Part shown: in pieces, positions 16,609 to 24,068 of the stretch | Layout of the letters: each line of letters starts with the position of its first letter | Numbering within the stretch: position 1 is the first letter of the stretch | Source of the DNA: an uncultured bacterium | GTDB lineage: Bacteria > Planctomycetota > UBA1135 > GCA-002686595 | Assembly: GCA_937905825.1 (NCBI GenBank) | Contig: CALCXM010000170.1 | Location: 1-33,294, forward strand | Direction: 5' to 3' | Length of the DNA stretch: 33,294 nt | Position numbers and translations under genes: made by a program | The notes under the pieces: model-generated | Seen by the model: the letters and a program-made list of their open reading frames with translations, nothing else | What the model was told of the DNA's origin: nothing | The model's database searches: none

Positions 16609-17310
16609 CTAAGCGCTTGACCCGGCTGGCGAATTCCAATCGAACCACTCGAACGCTTCCCGCAGATCCCCTGCCGCAAACTCGAGATGGACGATCCGCC
16701 GATTCGCACCTGAACAGGACTTGGAAGAAGCGTGCAAGAGCAGCGGCCGCATGAGCAGCGCTCCGCCCTCGGGGACAAGGCAAGTGGTTGGCGATCGATT
16801 GCTGCGGAAGGAACTGATTTCCCCTCGGGATAGAAAGCCCGATCGATGAGTCCCCGGGAGAACTCGAAGCGGGCCGTTCTCCAACGTCGATCCATCCAAG
16901 TCCAGTCGAATCGTCAACATGGACTGCAACACATGCAGTGGAGCGCGAACGTGAGGTATGCCGCTCTTGATGGACCGGCCCGTGAATCCGTGGGCCAGTC
17001 CCTGAGCTTGAACGGGAATCATCAAGTCTTGATGCCAAGGGACAAGCCAGTTCGTTGAGTTGGACTTTCCGAAGAGGGTCGCCTTCACGGGGAAAGCGTG
17101 CTCACCAAGCACGGCGCTCACGACTTGGACCACTTCCTTTGAGGCCGCGATGTCTCGAACCGCTTGCATGCGAAGGCCGTCGCGTCTGCCAGCGCGACCG
17201 GGCTTCCCGTCAAAGACTTGGATCAGTTCGACTGTCTGCGCCAGAGAGCAAAGCCTCGGCAGAACGACATAGCCGAGCTGTTCAAAGTGGTCTGGCTGGA
17301 AGATCGTCAA
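16609..17310 (-). CDS. Phytanoyl-CoA dioxygenase (PhyH)-family oxygenase
   Basis: A 233-residue Fe(II)/2-oxoglutarate-dependent oxygenase. The jelly-roll iron site is present: H93-x-D95 (in PWHQDL) with distal H193 (LLHASS). R204 or R205 is the candidate 2-oxoglutarate-binding residue. The family hallmark NGPLRVLPGTHRSG is at about 145-158. PhyH enzymes hydroxylate diverse small molecules and natural products, and the substrate is not predictable here. The start is a TTG with no clear Shine-Dalgarno. An in-frame stop lies five codons upstream, and this start gives the usual 12-15 residues before the GYVVLP strand. It is divergent from the RCC1-type gene. Confidence 0.85.
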   Translation of the reverse strand: MTIFQPDHFEQLGYVVLPRLCSLAQTVELIQVFDGKPGRAGRRDGLRMQAVRDIAASKEVVQVVSAVLGEHAFPVKATLFGKSNSTNWLVPWHQDLMIPVQAQGLAHGFTGRSIKSGIPHVRAPLHVLQSMLTIRLDLDGSTLENGPLRVLPGTHRSGFLSRGEISSFRSNRSPTTCLVPEGGALLMRPLLLHASSKSCSGANRRIVHLEFAAGDLREAFEWFDWNSPAGSSA

Positions 17311-17401
17311 GGGCTGAAATAGTCAGATGGCCGTACCGACAAGTCGCGCAAAGATAGCATCCGACGGCAAACGAAACTCGACCATTGGCGTTCGAAGCCA
17401 G

Positions 17402-17424
17402 GAACTGCCGATTCGGGGCAGTTC
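17402..17424. promoter_or_regulatory. Perfect 8-bp inverted repeat in a divergent promoter region
   Basis: GAACTGCC (17402-17409) and GGCAGTTC (17417-17424) form a perfect 8-bp inverted repeat with a 7-base spacer. It lies in the 208-bp gap between the PhyH-like gene (minus) and the RCC1-type gene (plus), about 95 bases upstream of the latter's ATG. It could be an operator for a dimeric regulator or a hairpin in the leader RNA. Confidence 0.4.
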
Positions 17425-17518
17425 AAGGGCACTCCCGACCACAGCGGTTCCCCCGTGAGCTCCAAGGCAAGGTACCTTTAAGCCCCGTGCCGGTCTCCAC
17501 TTCGTCCAATCCGTCAGC

Positions 17519-18910
17519 ATGCAGCGAAACATCCAAAGCCTCCCCAATCCTCAGATTCTTGCACTCCTAGGGCTCTTCGCACTTTTGCTCGCGCCGGCTC
17601 TTGGCAACGCCCAGGGTGGACTCTACAGCTGGGGCTACGACGCATACGGTCAAGTTTCCGAGACACCGACCACGGGTGACTTCATCCAAGTGGCCGGAGG
17701 CGGCTACTACTTCAGCATGGCCTTGCGAGCGAATGGAACGATTGCCGCTTGGGGTAATGATGCACAGGGCCAAGTCTCGAGCGCTCCGATGGACGGCGGC
17801 TACACCCACGTGGCCGCCGGAGGTTTCCATGGAACGGCTTTGCGCAGCGACGGCTCCATCGCCGCATGGGGATCGGACTCAGCTGGGCAAGTTTCGAACG
17901 CTCCCGGCGCCACAGGCTTTGTTCAATTGGCCGGCGGTAGAGAGTTCACTGTCGCTCTGCATTCGGACAGTTCGGTCAGCGCTTGGGGAAGCGACACGTA
18001 CGGCCAAGTCTCGAGTGCGCCCAGCGGAACCGGATTCACTCAAGTCGCTGCGGGCAGCTACTTCGCCTTAGCCCTGCGAGCCGATGGCACCATCGAAGCT
18101 TGGGGCTGGAACAACGACATGCAAGTCACCGGAGCCCCCGTTGGATTCGGTCACACGCAAGTGGCTGGAGGCGTCTCCCACGGAGTGGCCTTGCGCAGCG
18201 ACGGATCGATCAGCTCTTGGGGAGACGACGGGGAAGGCCAAGTCACCAACACGCCAACGGGAACCGGATTCCTCCAGGTGGCTGCCGCTGGTGAACACTC
18301 CCTGGCCATGCGTGCGGACGGCTCCATCGTCGCTTGGGGCTTGGACGACGACAACCAAGTCTCCGATACCTTGATCGGAACAGGCTTCACGCAGATCGCG
18401 GCTGGCTTCGAGCACAGCATGACCCTACGAACCAGCAACGCTGGCACGCCCTACTGCTTCGGGGACGGCACGGGCGCCGCTTGTCCTTGTTCTAGCTTTG
18501 GCAATGCGGGTCATGGTTGCGCGAATAGCGGCGGCACGCTCGGAGCGATCCTGAGTGCATCGGGAAACGCGTACCTCGGTGGGGACAACTTCCGTCTCCA
18601 CGTGGCTGGCGTCCCCGGAAGCAAGCCGGGACTGATTCTGCGAGGCTCCAATCAGATTGGCGGCGGACTTGGAACTCCCGCGGGTGACGGCCTGCTATGC
18701 ACGAGTGGGCTGTCCGCCCGTTCTCATGTTCAAGTCACCGCCCTCGGCGGCACGACCTTCGACGACTTCCAAGGCTACCCCTTCGGCTTCTACAGCTTTG
18801 GTGCAGGCACTCCGACTCGTTATCAGTTCTGGTATCGCGACCCCGCCAACACGTGCAGCGGAACAGGCTTCAACTTCTCGAATGCCTGGAGTGTGACCTG
18901 GCTCCCTTGA
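17519..18910 (+). CDS. Secreted RCC1-type beta-propeller with WYRD-type C-terminal domain
   Basis: 463 residues. Signal peptide at 1 to about 31 (hydrophobic LALLGLFALLLAPALGNA), then seven RCC1-like repeats (residues 35-308). The first is 40 residues and the other six exactly 39, with consensus I-x-AWG-x-D-x2-GQVS-x-AP...F-x-QVAAG...ALRxDGS. This gives a predicted seven-bladed propeller, possibly with a ligand- or protein-binding face. The C-terminal domain (309-463) has FGDG, CPC, GHGC and LLCTS motifs and ends in YQFWYRDP...GTGFNFSNA. It is shared with other secreted proteins in this window and probably serves as a surface-anchoring or sorting module (inferred). It is the only plus-strand gene between 15.5 and 26.4 kb, and is convergent with the DUF5063-like gene. 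Confidence 0.88.
   Translation: MQRNIQSLPNPQILALLGLFALLLAPALGNAQGGLYSWGYDAYGQVSETPTTGDFIQVAGGGYYFSMALRANGTIAAWGNDAQGQVSSAPMDGGYTHVAAGGFHGTALRSDGSIAAWGSDSAGQVSNAPGATGFVQLAGGREFTVALHSDSSVSAWGSDTYGQVSSAPSGTGFTQVAAGSYFALALRADGTIEAWGWNNDMQVTGAPVGFGHTQVAGGVSHGVALRSDGSISSWGDDGEGQVTNTPTGTGFLQVAAAGEHSLAMRADGSIVAWGLDDDNQVSDTLIGTGFTQIAAGFEHSMTLRTSNAGTPYCFGDGTGAACPCSSFGNAGHGCANSGGTLGAILSASGNAYLGGDNFRLHVAGVPGSKPGLILRGSNQIGGGLGTPAGDGLLCTSGLSARSHVQVTALGGTTFDDFQGYPFGFYSFGAGTPTRYQFWYRDPANTCSGTGFNFSNAWSVTWLP
17621..18442 (+). repeat. Seven tandem RCC1-like blade repeats (about 117 bp each)
   Basis: The tandem coding repeat has a period of 39 codons. The first copy is one codon longer. Protein conservation (SWG/AWG, GQV, QVAAG, ALR) is clear. 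Nucleotide identity between copies is moderate, indicating old duplications held by selection. Confidence 0.85.
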
Positions 18911-18914
18911 TGCT

Positions 18915-18937
18915 CCCGTTGGCTCGGACTTAGCGGG
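18915..18937. terminator. Short hairpin between convergent genes
   Basis: A 6-bp stem (18915-18920 with 18932-18937, one G-U pair) and an 11-base loop lie in the 36-bp space between the stops of the RCC1-type and DUF5063-like genes. Its position fits a bidirectional terminator, but there is no T-tract. Confidence 0.3.
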
Positions 18938-18946
18938 CTAGATCTA

Positions 18947-19420
18947 TCAACGATTTCGTCGCCCCTCCGAACCCCGCCGCGCCATCTCGTGGACGTACCA
19001 TTGCAGGTTGCGCAAGTGGGAACCCCAGTGGCTCTCGAAGCCGAAAAAGAATTGCCAGAGGGCCGCGCTCTCCCCGGCGTTCTCCCAGAGCCAAGCGACC
19101 TCCGCCAAGTCAATCGCGATGTCGCCCAGGTCATCGATGGCGTCGCCGAGGAGGAACTCGTCTTCGGGCTCCACTCCCGGCGCGCGGTAGAGACCATAGT
19201 TCGGGAAGCGTGCGGCGACCTGCGCGCGTAGCTTCTTGGGATCGAGGCGTGGAGCCTGCATGTCGACTCCGCAGTCAGCAGGGCGGGCCCCATGAACCGT
19301 CAGCGCCAGGCGATCCAAGCAAACGGCGAGGGCTTCCTCGTTCGTCTGATTCGCGCGGGATGTTCCTTCGAGCAGAAGGAGGAACTCTCCAATCGCCTCC
19401 CTGATTTCAACGTTTGTCAT
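18947..19420 (-). CDS. DUF5063-like protein
   Basis: A 157-residue soluble, mostly helical acidic protein. The second half, with 'DAIDDLGDIAIDLAEVAWLWE' and 'WQFFFGFESHWGSHLRNLQWYVHEM', matches what I recall of the DUF5063 family (DDLADIY...W-x-F-x-FE-x-HWG-x-H). The molecular role of that family is unknown to me. It starts with a clear ATG. It lies on the same strand as the GNAT gene, 144 bp downstream of it. Confidence 0.7.
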   Translation of the reverse strand: MTNVEIREAIGEFLLLLEGTSRANQTNEEALAVCLDRLALTVHGARPADCGVDMQAPRLDPKKLRAQVAARFPNYGLYRAPGVEPEDEFLLGDAIDDLGDIAIDLAEVAWLWENAGESAALWQFFFGFESHWGSHLRNLQWYVHEMARRGSEGRRNR

Positions 19421-19564
19421 GCGCAGCCCCAGCCACTTGGGTGGCGTGCGTGATCAACCGTCGCAAGCCATCCATGCCAGCACGGAGCGAAGCGTCTGCA
19501 CGAGCAAGCACCCGGCCACTGGGCGTGCGGTCTCCTCGCCGTGAATCGAACTCGGCTCCCACGC

Positions 19565-20098
19565 TCAGAGCTTGCGTTGCAAGTGAATGTCGTCGGGCTC
19601 GAGTTCGAGCAGCCTCGGATTGGGAGTAGCGAGACGAACGAATCCCTGGGCCAAGTAGAAGTCCACCGTTTCACGGGTAGGAGTCGCGGAGACGTACAAG
19701 TCCGTCGCTCCCTGCTCCCGAGCGGTTTGCAGCACAGCCTTCACCAAGGCGCTGCCGACTCCGGATCCTCTGGCCGCGTCCGTGACGTACAACGTCGCGA
19801 GGTACGCCACGCCGCTCGGCAAGGGAGCCCCAGGCGGGTCCACGAGCGCCGCGCCAAGGAGACTTGGCCCTTCAAAGGCACCCCACAGGATGGCGCCTTT
19901 GTCCAAGTGCGCTTGCCAAACGGAAAGCTGATCCTTCAGGCCTTGATCGCCGGGCCCCCCCCACCCGATGGCGCGGATGTCCGCCTGGATGAGCTCGAGT
20001 TCGCCGTTCCTCACGACGTACTGCTCAGTGATCCGTTCCGATCGATCAATCTCTTCGATTCGCCCCACTTCAGAAGCGGCCATCTGCTCAAGGTGCAT
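19565..20098 (-). CDS. GNAT-family N-acetyltransferase
   Basis: 177 residues. The acetyl-CoA-binding motif A is LATLYVTDAARGSGVGSALV (R/Q-x-x-G-x-G/A form as RGSGVG). It is followed by the alpha-helix 'AVLQTAREQGATDLYVSATP' and the typical C-terminal 'TVDFYLAQGFV'. The acceptor substrate is not predictable. The start at MHLEQMAASEV is chosen because family members begin shortly before the 'EIDRSERI' segment. An ATG 5 codons later and one 14 codons earlier are alternatives, and none has a good ribosome binding site. Confidence 0.87.
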   Translation of the reverse strand: MHLEQMAASEVGRIEEIDRSERITEQYVVRNGELELIQADIRAIGWGGPGDQGLKDQLSVWQAHLDKGAILWGAFEGPSLLGAALVDPPGAPLPSGVAYLATLYVTDAARGSGVGSALVKAVLQTAREQGATDLYVSATPTRETVDFYLAQGFVRLATPNPRLLELEPDDIHLQRKL

Positions 20099-20334
20099 GC
20101 TCGAGAGTAGACCACAACTCGAGCAATGGAGGACAGACACTTTCCCAGGGGGCGCGCGAAGTCACGCGCTTGCGTGCCGCTCATCCGGCAAGCCCGTGGA
20201 CCAGGGACCCTTCAGAAGTTCAACCGGTTCGATGCGAGTGCAACCCCACGGCGAGCGCCAGCGACAAAAGCGAGAACCCCGCCCCGCCAGATAGCAGAAC
20301 AGGGTTCCAAGCTTTGCCGACTCGTGAACGCTCC

Positions 20335-23300
20335 CTAGAACTGGAACGTCAACTTGAGCAAGTCCAGGTAAAGGGATGCATCCAACAGGGAGCCGCCCGC
20401 CTGGGCTTCCAGATCAAACGTCACGCGGAAGCGAACGAAGCGTAGATCAGCGTTCGATCCGCTGTTCGTCAGCTCCGCCACATCCGTCGACCAAGTGCTT
20501 GCACTCGGAACAATATTGGAAGCGTCCACTTCCCCCGCTGCGGTGGCAGGAGCTGCCTGGAACTCGACCCGCACGGACATTCCAGCGGGCAACGCATGGG
20601 GCACCGGGGTCTGGTTCAGCGCACCAGCCACCCGGAAGAAGCGCGGTTGCAAGGTAACGGGTCCGCCAACCGGAGGGACGGGCCAAGCACCATCCATGGT
20701 CAAGGACAACACGTCCTGGATGCCGTCGAAACGAATCTCCGCGGTTTGTACCGTGCGCAAGGAGCCTCCTCGTTCGACGACAAAGCCGACGAGCGCCGAG
20801 GGGTTGGCCTGGTAGGGAGCGGGCAAGGACGAAGGATCGAAGTGAATTCCATCCGAGCCTGCGAGGTTGGGAAGCCCCGGGGACTCGGGCAGGTTGCTGG
20901 GCGCGAGCAAGGCGGGCAAGGAATCGACGATGCCCCCGGTTGCCGTCACCATGCCCGTGGCGGGATCCGTTCCCTCGAACAGGAACCGCAAGAGGTCCGG
21001 CGTCGCGCTGTTCGGGGCCGCCTGGGGAACACCGACGGAGATCCACTTCGATTGAGCTTGGGACAGAGGGCCCAGATCCGGCAAGAGGTGGTCACGCCAA
21101 GCGCCCTGATGCAAGTCATAGCCGACCGGGACGGGACGAATCACCCTGGCCAAGTCGGCTTGGCTACCGGTGGCGGGATAGCGAACATCATGAGTGTTGT
21201 CGGGCCCAGCGAGGCTGTTCACGTGCAGCTGAACAACTCCCGGTCCACCATCACCGCCAGCGGCATGGATGACTTTGGTGGGAGTCAGGGGCGCGAAGAG
21301 ATCCAGCCAGTAGCGTTGGCACAGCAACAATCCAGTGATCCACGGATTGTCCTGTCCAAGGTTTGCGCCGACGTGACGAGCATCCAAGTAGGGCAACGAT
21401 TCACCGACAAAAGCACCGCCACTTCCGTGATTGCCGCCACCGGGGGTCGAGGCTCCTTCGCCACCTTGACCGCCCTTCGCATCGATCGCGAAGCTTCCGG
21501 GGGGAACCATGGAGAGGTCGATCTGGCCGCCCGCGTGCACGATGATGTGGCCACCCGAGCCGCCACCGGAACCGCCGCCGATCCGGTTGACGCCACTGGT
21601 GTTTTCACCACCGTTGCCATGGCCTCCGACGGCTGTCAGCTTTCCGTTGGCTCCAAACACGACGTCACCCAGGCAGTAGATCTCGATCGATCCAGCGCCT
21701 CCTCCACCGCCGGCACCTTTGTCCTGACGGTTGTTGGCCATCGTGGCAGGGGGGTATGTCTCACTGACCAGGAGGCGGCTGGCATCGCCTCCGGCACCAC
21801 CGCCGGAGCCAGCCCAGGCATGGGGAAGCTCACCTTGCACAAGCTGCGCGTTCGGGCCCAGGAAGCTGAGTCGTGCGCGACCAAAGAAGTCGTCCCTCGG
21901 ATCTCCATTTGGGAATGGAGAAGGACCCGCGTGCCCGCCATAAGGGAAGTGCGTGCCACCATCCTGACTCGATATAGCGAACTCGGACCCCGGGAAGCCG
22001 CTTTCAGCGTCCAACCCTGGCACGCTCTCATCAGCGCAGAGTACATCGCCCCACAGAATCATCTGGTCCTGCCCAAACCGTCCCCCACCGCCGCCACCCG
22101 GGCGGCGAAGTTCGTCAATGTAGCTGTAGCTCCAACCTGACTCTCCGCCTTGACCGCCGCCGTCGACGACTCCGAAGGCACCGCGCCCGTTTCCGCCGAA
22201 GGGAGTCACCGACGTGGTCAAGAAACTGCCCGTGCCGCCCTGGCCGCCACCGCATTGGCCGGGTGCGCCAACTTCCGGTTGGCTCGGGTTGTTCAGGCTA
22301 AAGACCGACTTGGCATTGCTGCCGTTCAGAGAAACCGTTCCATCGATACGCACATCACCTGAAGCCAGAATCTTCACGCCGTTCGGACCTTGAAAGCGAA
22401 GCGTGGACCCAGCAGAAACGTACAGGTCTCTAATGTTGAGCTCACCATTGAGCACAACGACCTGGTGGGTGTTGAAGCCCCCGGGCCCTCCAGCGATCGC
22501 CTGACTGATCGTGCTGAAGACCACATCGACACCGGTCGGAATGTGATAGTCGAACGTCCCGTCCGGGCCTCCATCCCCTAGGAAGTTCGTGCTCGCCGTC
22601 AGTTGCCCTGACCCCCAATTGGCGCTTGGATACTCCAAAACGGCAGCGCCGTCCTGCAGGGAATTCTCATCCGCGGACCCCAAGTGGAAGTCTTCGCGAA
22701 CCTCGTCGATGACGTCGAGCACCACTCCAGAGTTGGTCTGTGCTTTGGACGTTCTGAATCGCAAGTAGGTGTGAGCTGTGACCTGCTGTTGTCCGATCAA
22801 GTCCTGCAAGGCCTCTGACAAGTAGACGCGAACCTCGCGGCCTTGGGGCAGGACGCCCTTCGCCGTCAGCGCCAGCGTTGAGTTCCCACCATGGCAGGCT
22901 TGGATCAACTCAACGCTTGTGGACAGGGGATGCCATGCACCCGACAAGTCTTTGTATTCCAGCCGGACCCGGTCCATGGTCAGGTTCCAGGGGAAGTTCG
23001 CGAGCGGTTGATTCATCCTCACGTGAACCGTCGCGCGAGTCTTCTCGTCGCTGATCAAGTTGAGCGGCGTCGCGTAGTTGCGAATTCCGGAGAGCCCCAG
23101 AGCGATCCCTTGAAAGTACTGCCGATCCCCGTCACCTGTTTCAATGAAGCTGCCGTCTGCATCGGCGGGCTGCACCAAGACCTCGGCGGCACCGTCGCCA
23201 CCATCGTCGAACAGGTCCGGCAGGGTGTTGAGATCCGGAATGGAGAAGCTCAACTGCGCCCCGATCCCGAGGGCATCGCCGAAACGTGAATGCAGCACAC

Positions 23301-23652
23301 CGCTGGGCCCGCCCGTGGGCAAGATCAGGGAGTACGTCATGCCCTGCATGAAGCCGCCGTCGGACAGATCCTCCTGAGTTGGGCAGGTCGGCTGAAACAC
23401 CAACTCTCGCGGAGCCCGAAGATAGAAATCGCCGAGTACCGGCAGTCCACCTGCATCCCTCAACTGGACGCTGTTCGCGTTGACGGTGGTCAAGTCCAAG
23501 GGGTCGTTGAACAGGAACTCAATCTCACGGTTGAGCTTCCAAGAGTCCCCGTTGGAGACCGACACGTTGAGGAGCTCGAAAGTGCCTTGCGGGGCGGCCA
23601 TTCCTGGCACCGCAACAAGAAGCGAACAGAGGGCTGTGCGAATAGCGAACAT
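20335..23652 (-). CDS. Large secreted glycine-rich surface protein with Ig-like N-terminal domains
   Basis: 1105 residues, with a signal peptide at about 1-20 (MFAIRTALCSLLVAVPGMA). Residues about 25-140 and 205-305 look like SbsA/Big_5-type Ig-like domains ('SVSNGDSWKLNREIEFLFNDP'; 'GVLPQGREVRVYLSEAL...TYLRFRT'). Residues about 380-760 alternate short beta strands ('LYVSAGSTLRFQG', 'ILASGDVRIDGTVSLNG') with extremely Gly-rich turns (GGGQGGTG, GGGGGGRFG, GGGSGGGSGGH). This suggests an elongated beta-solenoid-like rod. The C-terminal third is a beta-rich domain of unknown family. It lacks the WYRD-type tail of the other secreted proteins here. It is probably a cell-surface or extracellular structural protein. 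The 194-bp gap to the GNAT gene holds no gene. Confidence 0.8.
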   Translation of the reverse strand: MFAIRTALCSLLVAVPGMAAPQGTFELLNVSVSNGDSWKLNREIEFLFNDPLDLTTVNANSVQLRDAGGLPVLGDFYLRAPRELVFQPTCPTQEDLSDGGFMQGMTYSLILPTGGPSGVLHSRFGDALGIGAQLSFSIPDLNTLPDLFDDGGDGAAEVLVQPADADGSFIETGDGDRQYFQGIALGLSGIRNYATPLNLISDEKTRATVHVRMNQPLANFPWNLTMDRVRLEYKDLSGAWHPLSTSVELIQACHGGNSTLALTAKGVLPQGREVRVYLSEALQDLIGQQQVTAHTYLRFRTSKAQTNSGVVLDVIDEVREDFHLGSADENSLQDGAAVLEYPSANWGSGQLTASTNFLGDGGPDGTFDYHIPTGVDVVFSTISQAIAGGPGGFNTHQVVVLNGELNIRDLYVSAGSTLRFQGPNGVKILASGDVRIDGTVSLNGSNAKSVFSLNNPSQPEVGAPGQCGGGQGGTGSFLTTSVTPFGGNGRGAFGVVDGGGQGGESGWSYSYIDELRRPGGGGGGRFGQDQMILWGDVLCADESVPGLDAESGFPGSEFAISSQDGGTHFPYGGHAGPSPFPNGDPRDDFFGRARLSFLGPNAQLVQGELPHAWAGSGGGAGGDASRLLVSETYPPATMANNRQDKGAGGGGGAGSIEIYCLGDVVFGANGKLTAVGGHGNGGENTSGVNRIGGGSGGGSGGHIIVHAGGQIDLSMVPPGSFAIDAKGGQGGEGASTPGGGNHGSGGAFVGESLPYLDARHVGANLGQDNPWITGLLLCQRYWLDLFAPLTPTKVIHAAGGDGGPGVVQLHVNSLAGPDNTHDVRYPATGSQADLARVIRPVPVGYDLHQGAWRDHLLPDLGPLSQAQSKWISVGVPQAAPNSATPDLLRFLFEGTDPATGMVTATGGIVDSLPALLAPSNLPESPGLPNLAGSDGIHFDPSSLPAPYQANPSALVGFVVERGGSLRTVQTAEIRFDGIQDVLSLTMDGAWPVPPVGGPVTLQPRFFRVAGALNQTPVPHALPAGMSVRVEFQAAPATAAGEVDASNIVPSASTWSTDVAELTNSGSNADLRFVRFRVTFDLEAQAGGSLLDASLYLDLLKLTFQF

Positions 23653-24068
23653 AAGTGAATGGCCTTCAGGCTGTGAAACCCGTTTGGGGGTGGTCGGCGA
23701 GTACGAGAAACCAAACGTTGCAAGCTCCGTGCCAACGGGATGCCTTGGCTCCAGAGCATCGACACGATATCAAACATCCAAACCATTGTTGGGCGAATCC
23801 AGCGACAGACAGGTCACACGTCGAGCAGGGCCGTCCCTTGATCCGTCCGCTTCGCTCACACTTTCGCTCCTTGGGGAGCAGGACGTGAACGCAGTCGGTT
23901 CCCAAAACCGAGGTCAACACTTCAACGCGAGCGCTCCCCTTCAGACGACTTGCCCTGCGCGTCGAGTCGCGCTCCGAAGACCACACACGACTTGCTCCTT
24001 GGGCCCCTCGTCCGCTGCACGCCAAGAGTTGCGCGTGACGACAAAGGCAGTCCGCTCGAGAGCTGTCG
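23653..24068. other. 416-bp intergenic region without a supported gene
   Basis: This is the space between two minus-strand surface-protein genes. It holds two compact hairpins, 23866-23870/23875-23879 (GCTCC/GGAGC, 4-base loop) and 23895-23900/23906-23911 (TCGGTT/AACCGA, 5-base loop). Neither has a T-tract. They could end the upstream transcript. The promoter of the 1105-residue protein should lie in the left half. Overlapping reading frames here show no domain. Confidence 0.4.
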
